From: Neisseria bacilliformis
GTDB lineage: Bacteria > Pseudomonadota > Gammaproteobacteria > Burkholderiales > Neisseriaceae
Length of the DNA: 64,000 nt
Assembly (NCBI RefSeq): GCF_014055025.1
Contig: NZ_CP059571.1
Span: 1,054,001 to 1,118,000 of the forward strand
Direction: 5' to 3'
Position 1 is the stretch's first letter. Every line of letters starts with the position of its first letter. The notes under the pieces are model-generated. The model made no database searches, had not been told where the DNA came from, and saw only the letters and a list, made by a program, of their open reading frames with translations. Below are positions 61,806 through 64,000 of the stretch, piece after piece. Both the position numbers and the translations under genes were made by a program.

Positions 61806-62966
61806 ATGAAATTCTTCCAACACCCCGTCTGGGCGATGGCCTTCCGCCCGCTCTATTCGCTCACCGCCCTTTACGGCGCACTCTCCGTCTTCCTCTGGGG
61901 CTTCGGCTACCAAGGCACCGCGCAGCTTCCCGGCTTCTTCTGGCACGCCCACGAAATGATTTGGGGCTACGCCGGCGGCGTGGTCGTCGCCTTCCTGCTC
62001 ACCGCCGTCGCCACCTGGACCAAACAGCCCCCCGTCGGCGGCGCGCGCCTCGGCCTTTTGGTCGGCTGCTGGCTGGCCGCCCGCCTGTTTGCCTTCGTCC
62101 CCCACGCCGCACTGCTCTGCGGCCTCGCGGGCGTCGCCTTCTACTGGCTGGCCGCCTATTACATGGGGCAGGCCGTCTTCGCCGCCAAAAGCACGCGCAA
62201 CTACATCGCCGTCGCCGCACTCGTCCTCATGGGCATCACCCTCGGCGCGTTCCATGCCGCCCTCTCGCTCGGACGGCTGGCCGGCTTGCAGGACAACCTC
62301 TTCGCCGGACTCGTCATGGTGGCCGGCTTCATCGGCCTTATCGGCTCGCGCATCATCGCCTTCTTCACCTCGCGCCGCCTCAACACCCCCCAGCCCGCCT
62401 CACCGCAATGGGCGCTGCTCGCCCCGCTCGTGCTGCCCATGATTATGGCCGCCCTCATGACCCTCCATCTCGCCCTGCCGCTGGCCGCCCTCTGCGGCAT
62501 CGCCTGCGGCGTCCTCGGCCTCGTGCAAACCGTGCGCTGGTGGGCGAAAGGCACGGACAAAGAACCCCTGCTGTGGACACTGCACGCAGGCTACGCCGCC
62601 ACCGCCCTCGGCCTCATCATCATGGGCATCGGCCAGTGGCGGCCCGAACTGATGAGCGCGGGCGTGCACAGCGTCGCCGTCGGCGGCATCGGCCTCCTCA
62701 CCGTCAGCATGATGACCCGCACCGCCCTCGGCCACACCGGCCGCCCGCTCTACCCCGCGCCCAAACCCATGCCGCTGGCCTTCGTCCTCATGCTCGCCGC
62801 CCTCGCCATGCGCCTTCTGGCCGCCGCCATGCTCTACGTCCACCCCACCGCCTACCAGCACAGCCTGCGCTGCTCCGCCGCCCTCTTCGCCGCCTCACTG
62901 CTGATCTACGCCTGGCGTTACACCCCCTGGCTGCTGAGCCCCCGCCTCGACGGCAAACCGGGCTGA
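61806..62966 (+). CDS. nnrS: NnrS-family heme/copper membrane protein
   Basis: A 386-residue protein with twelve hydrophobic segments. It begins HPVWAMAFRPLYSLTALYGA and has the family motifs FFWHAHEMIWGYAGGVVVAF, GLVMVAGFIGLIGSRIIAFF and HSVAVGGIGLLTVSMMTRTALGH (shown in part), with conserved histidines. NnrS proteins protect against NO-derived metal damage. It follows the HHE gene across an extended DUS repeat (61682-61753). Closed by a DUS hairpin. Confidence 0.9.
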   Translation: MKFFQHPVWAMAFRPLYSLTALYGALSVFLWGFGYQGTAQLPGFFWHAHEMIWGYAGGVVVAFLLTAVATWTKQPPVGGARLGLLVGCWLAARLFAFVPHAALLCGLAGVAFYWLAAYYMGQAVFAAKSTRNYIAVAALVLMGITLGAFHAALSLGRLAGLQDNLFAGLVMVAGFIGLIGSRIIAFFTSRRLNTPQPASPQWALLAPLVLPMIMAALMTLHLALPLAALCGIACGVLGLVQTVRWWAKGTDKEPLLWTLHAGYAATALGLIIMGIGQWRPELMSAGVHSVAVGGIGLLTVSMMTRTALGHTGRPLYPAPKPMPLAFVLMLAALAMRLLAAAMLYVHPTAYQHSLRCSAALFAASLLIYAWRYTPWLLSPRLDGKPG

Positions 62967-62991
62967 ACCGCCGCGCGGTTTTCCTCATGAC

Positions 62992-63036
62992 AGAGGCCGT
63001 CTGAAAAACATGTTTACCGTTTTTCAGACGGCCTCT
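62992..63036. terminator. DUS inverted-pair terminator after nnrS
   Basis: AGAGGCCGTCTGAAAA and TTTTCAGACGGCCTCT form a long stem; a left-half family A copy follows at 63045-63080. Confidence 0.8.
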
Positions 63037-63114
63037 GCCGTTAGGGTAAGGTGTGTGGCGCAAGCCACGCACGCGGTTTGGGGTTTGAGGGCGGGTGTTG
63101 TCGAACGGTAAAAC

Positions 63115-63152
63115 AAGAGGCCGTCTGAAAGGTTTTTCAGACGGCCTCTTGT
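63115..63152. terminator. DUS inverted-pair terminator of leuB
   Basis: AAGAGGCCGTCTGAAA and TTTCAGACGGCCTCTT, directly after the leuB stop on the minus strand. Confidence 0.8.
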
Positions 63153-63154
63153 TT

Positions 63155-64000
63155 TTACAGCGCGGCCAGTACCGCGTCGCCCATTTGCGAGCAGGAAACC
63201 TGCGTGCAGCCTGCTTCAAAAATATCGGCGGTGCGCAAGCCCTGTTGCAGCACGGTTTGCACGGCGTTTTCGATTTGCGCGGCGCGCTTTTCGTCGTTCA
63301 GGCTGTAACGCAGCAGCATGGCCAGCGACAAAATTGTAGCCAGCGGGTTGGCTTTGTTTTGGCCTGTGATGTCGGGCGCGGAGCCGTGCGAGGGTTCGTA
63401 TAAGCCTTTGCCGTTTTCGTCGAGCGAGGCGGAGGGCAGCATGCCGATGGAGCCGGTGAGCATAGATGCTTGGTCGCTCAAAATGTCGCCGAAGATGTTG
63501 CCGGTGGCAATCACGTCAAACTGTTTGGGCGCGCGCACGAGCTGCATGGCGGCGTTGTCCACATACATATGGCTGAGTTCCACATCGGGGTATTGCGTGG
63601 CGACTTCGTCAAAGATTTCGCGCCACAGCTCGGTGGTTTCCAACACATTGGCTTTGCCGACGCTGCATACTTTTTTGCTGCGCTTTTGGGCAGCGGCAAA
63701 TGCGACGTGGGCGATGCGGCGGATTTCGCTTTCGCTGTACCGCATGGTGTTGAAGCCTTCGCGCTCGCCGTTTTCCAGCGTGCGGATGCCGCGCGGTTCG
63801 CCGAAGTAGATGTCGCCCGTAAGCTCGCGCACGATGAGGATGTCCAGCCCTGCGACGACTTCGGGTTTGAGGGTGGAGGCGTTGGCGAGTTCTTTGTATA
63901 GGATGGCGGGGCGCAGATTGGCGAACAGGTTGAGGTCTTTGCGGATGGCGAGCAAACCGCGCTCGGGGCGCAAGGGGCGGTCTAGGCTGTCGTATTGGGG
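63155..64000 (-). CDS. leuB: 3-isopropylmalate dehydrogenase, 5' end outside the window
   Basis: The frame is open to the window end ([20 protein letters not shown]), so about 75-80 N-terminal residues are missing. Visible are [35 protein letters not shown], the NAD/Mg region [20 protein letters not shown] and [20 protein letters not shown], and [18 protein letters not shown]. It oxidises and decarboxylates 3-isopropylmalate in leucine biosynthesis; leuD and ilvE are elsewhere in the window. Confidence 0.95.
   Translation of the reverse strand, partial: PQYDSLDRPLRPERGLLAIRKDLNLFANLRPAILYKELANASTLKPEVVAGLDILIVRELTGDIYFGEPRGIRTLENGEREGFNTMRYSESEIRRIAHVAFAAAQKRSKKVCSVGKANVLETTELWREIFDEVATQYPDVELSHMYVDNAAMQLVRAPKQFDVIATGNIFGDILSDQASMLTGSIGMLPSASLDENGKGLYEPSHGSAPDITGQNKANPLATILSLAMLLRYSLNDEKRAAQIENAVQTVLQQGLRTADIFEAGCTQVSCSQMGDAVLAAL

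Overview
This window looks like a chromosomal segment of a Neisseria or close Neisseriaceae relative. The strongest evidence is the very high density of the 12-base DNA uptake sequence AGGCCGTCTGAA (AG-DUS), as single copies, as inverted pairs acting as terminators, inside genes and at stop codons. Paired dRS3 repeats (ATTCCC-N8-GGGAAT) and a neisserial gene repertoire (isc cluster, hisZ, lapA/lapB, nnrS, queC/D/E) agree. The coding DNA is GC-rich, so a high-GC commensal Neisseria fits better than N. meningitidis or N. gonorrhoeae; the species cannot be fixed from sequence reading alone. No rRNA, CRISPR array, intact insertion sequence or prophage was seen.

Layout. 0-3.3 kb: a truncated MORN/Sel1-repeat protein, dinB and a spermidine-synthase-like protein. 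3.3-11.2 kb: an expanded iron-sulfur cluster (isc) locus on the minus strand: iscR, iscS, an AT-rich orphan nuclease-like gene, a 42-residue acidic peptide, iscU, a helix-hairpin-helix protein, iscA, hscB, hscA, a Pyr_excise-like protein, fdx and iscX. The ribosome-rescue gene arfA sits on the opposite strand in the middle. 11.3-24 kb: lldD, a membrane protein, hisZ, purA, an MFS exporter, nnrE, a TonB-dependent siderophore receptor, gph, then a decayed stretch of small AT-richer reading frames. 24-34.9 kb: acnB, an AsmA-family protein, a secreted protein, tilS, a queC gene fused to a SUKH (SMI1/KNR4) domain, and an aldehyde dehydrogenase. 35.2-41.4 kb: adhP, a Tat-exported substrate-binding protein, a methyltransferase, an alpha/beta hydrolase cassette and queD-DUF1304-queE. 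41.4-48 kb: an AT-rich islet, hflX, guaB, a DnaQ-type exonuclease and two tRNAs (Arg-ACG, Glu-TTC). 48-59.3 kb: VOC protein, entericidin-like lipoprotein, leuD, a frameshifted bestrophin gene, ilvE, lapA-lapB, pyrF, two membrane proteins and hldA. 59.7-64 kb: hemC, an nsrR / hemerythrin / nnrS nitric-oxide group and the truncated leuB.

How genes work together. The isc genes form a near-complete Fe-S assembly line with its own regulator and a recognisable IscR-type operator over the iscR promoter; AcnB, LeuD-containing isopropylmalate isomerase, QueE, IscR and NsrR are downstream Fe-S users in the same window. QueD, QueE and QueC make preQ0 for queuosine. LapA/LapB and HldA serve lipooligosaccharide assembly. 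LldD, AldH and AdhP handle lactate, aldehydes and alcohols. NsrR, the HHE protein and NnrS form a nitric-oxide response set.

The non-coding space is dominated by repeats: AG-DUS pairs, a ~106-bp terminal-inverted-repeat element (called family A here), a MITE-like element in a ~165-bp and a 77-bp form (family B), a GGTCGGAT inverted-repeat element (family C), a GATGACGTTTCTGAAA repeat (family D), dRS3-bounded units and one TATAGTGGA-ended element. Best candidates for something new are the QueC-SUKH fusion, the nuclease-like cassette and acidic micropeptide inside the isc cluster, the DUS dialect mosaic, and the repeat families.
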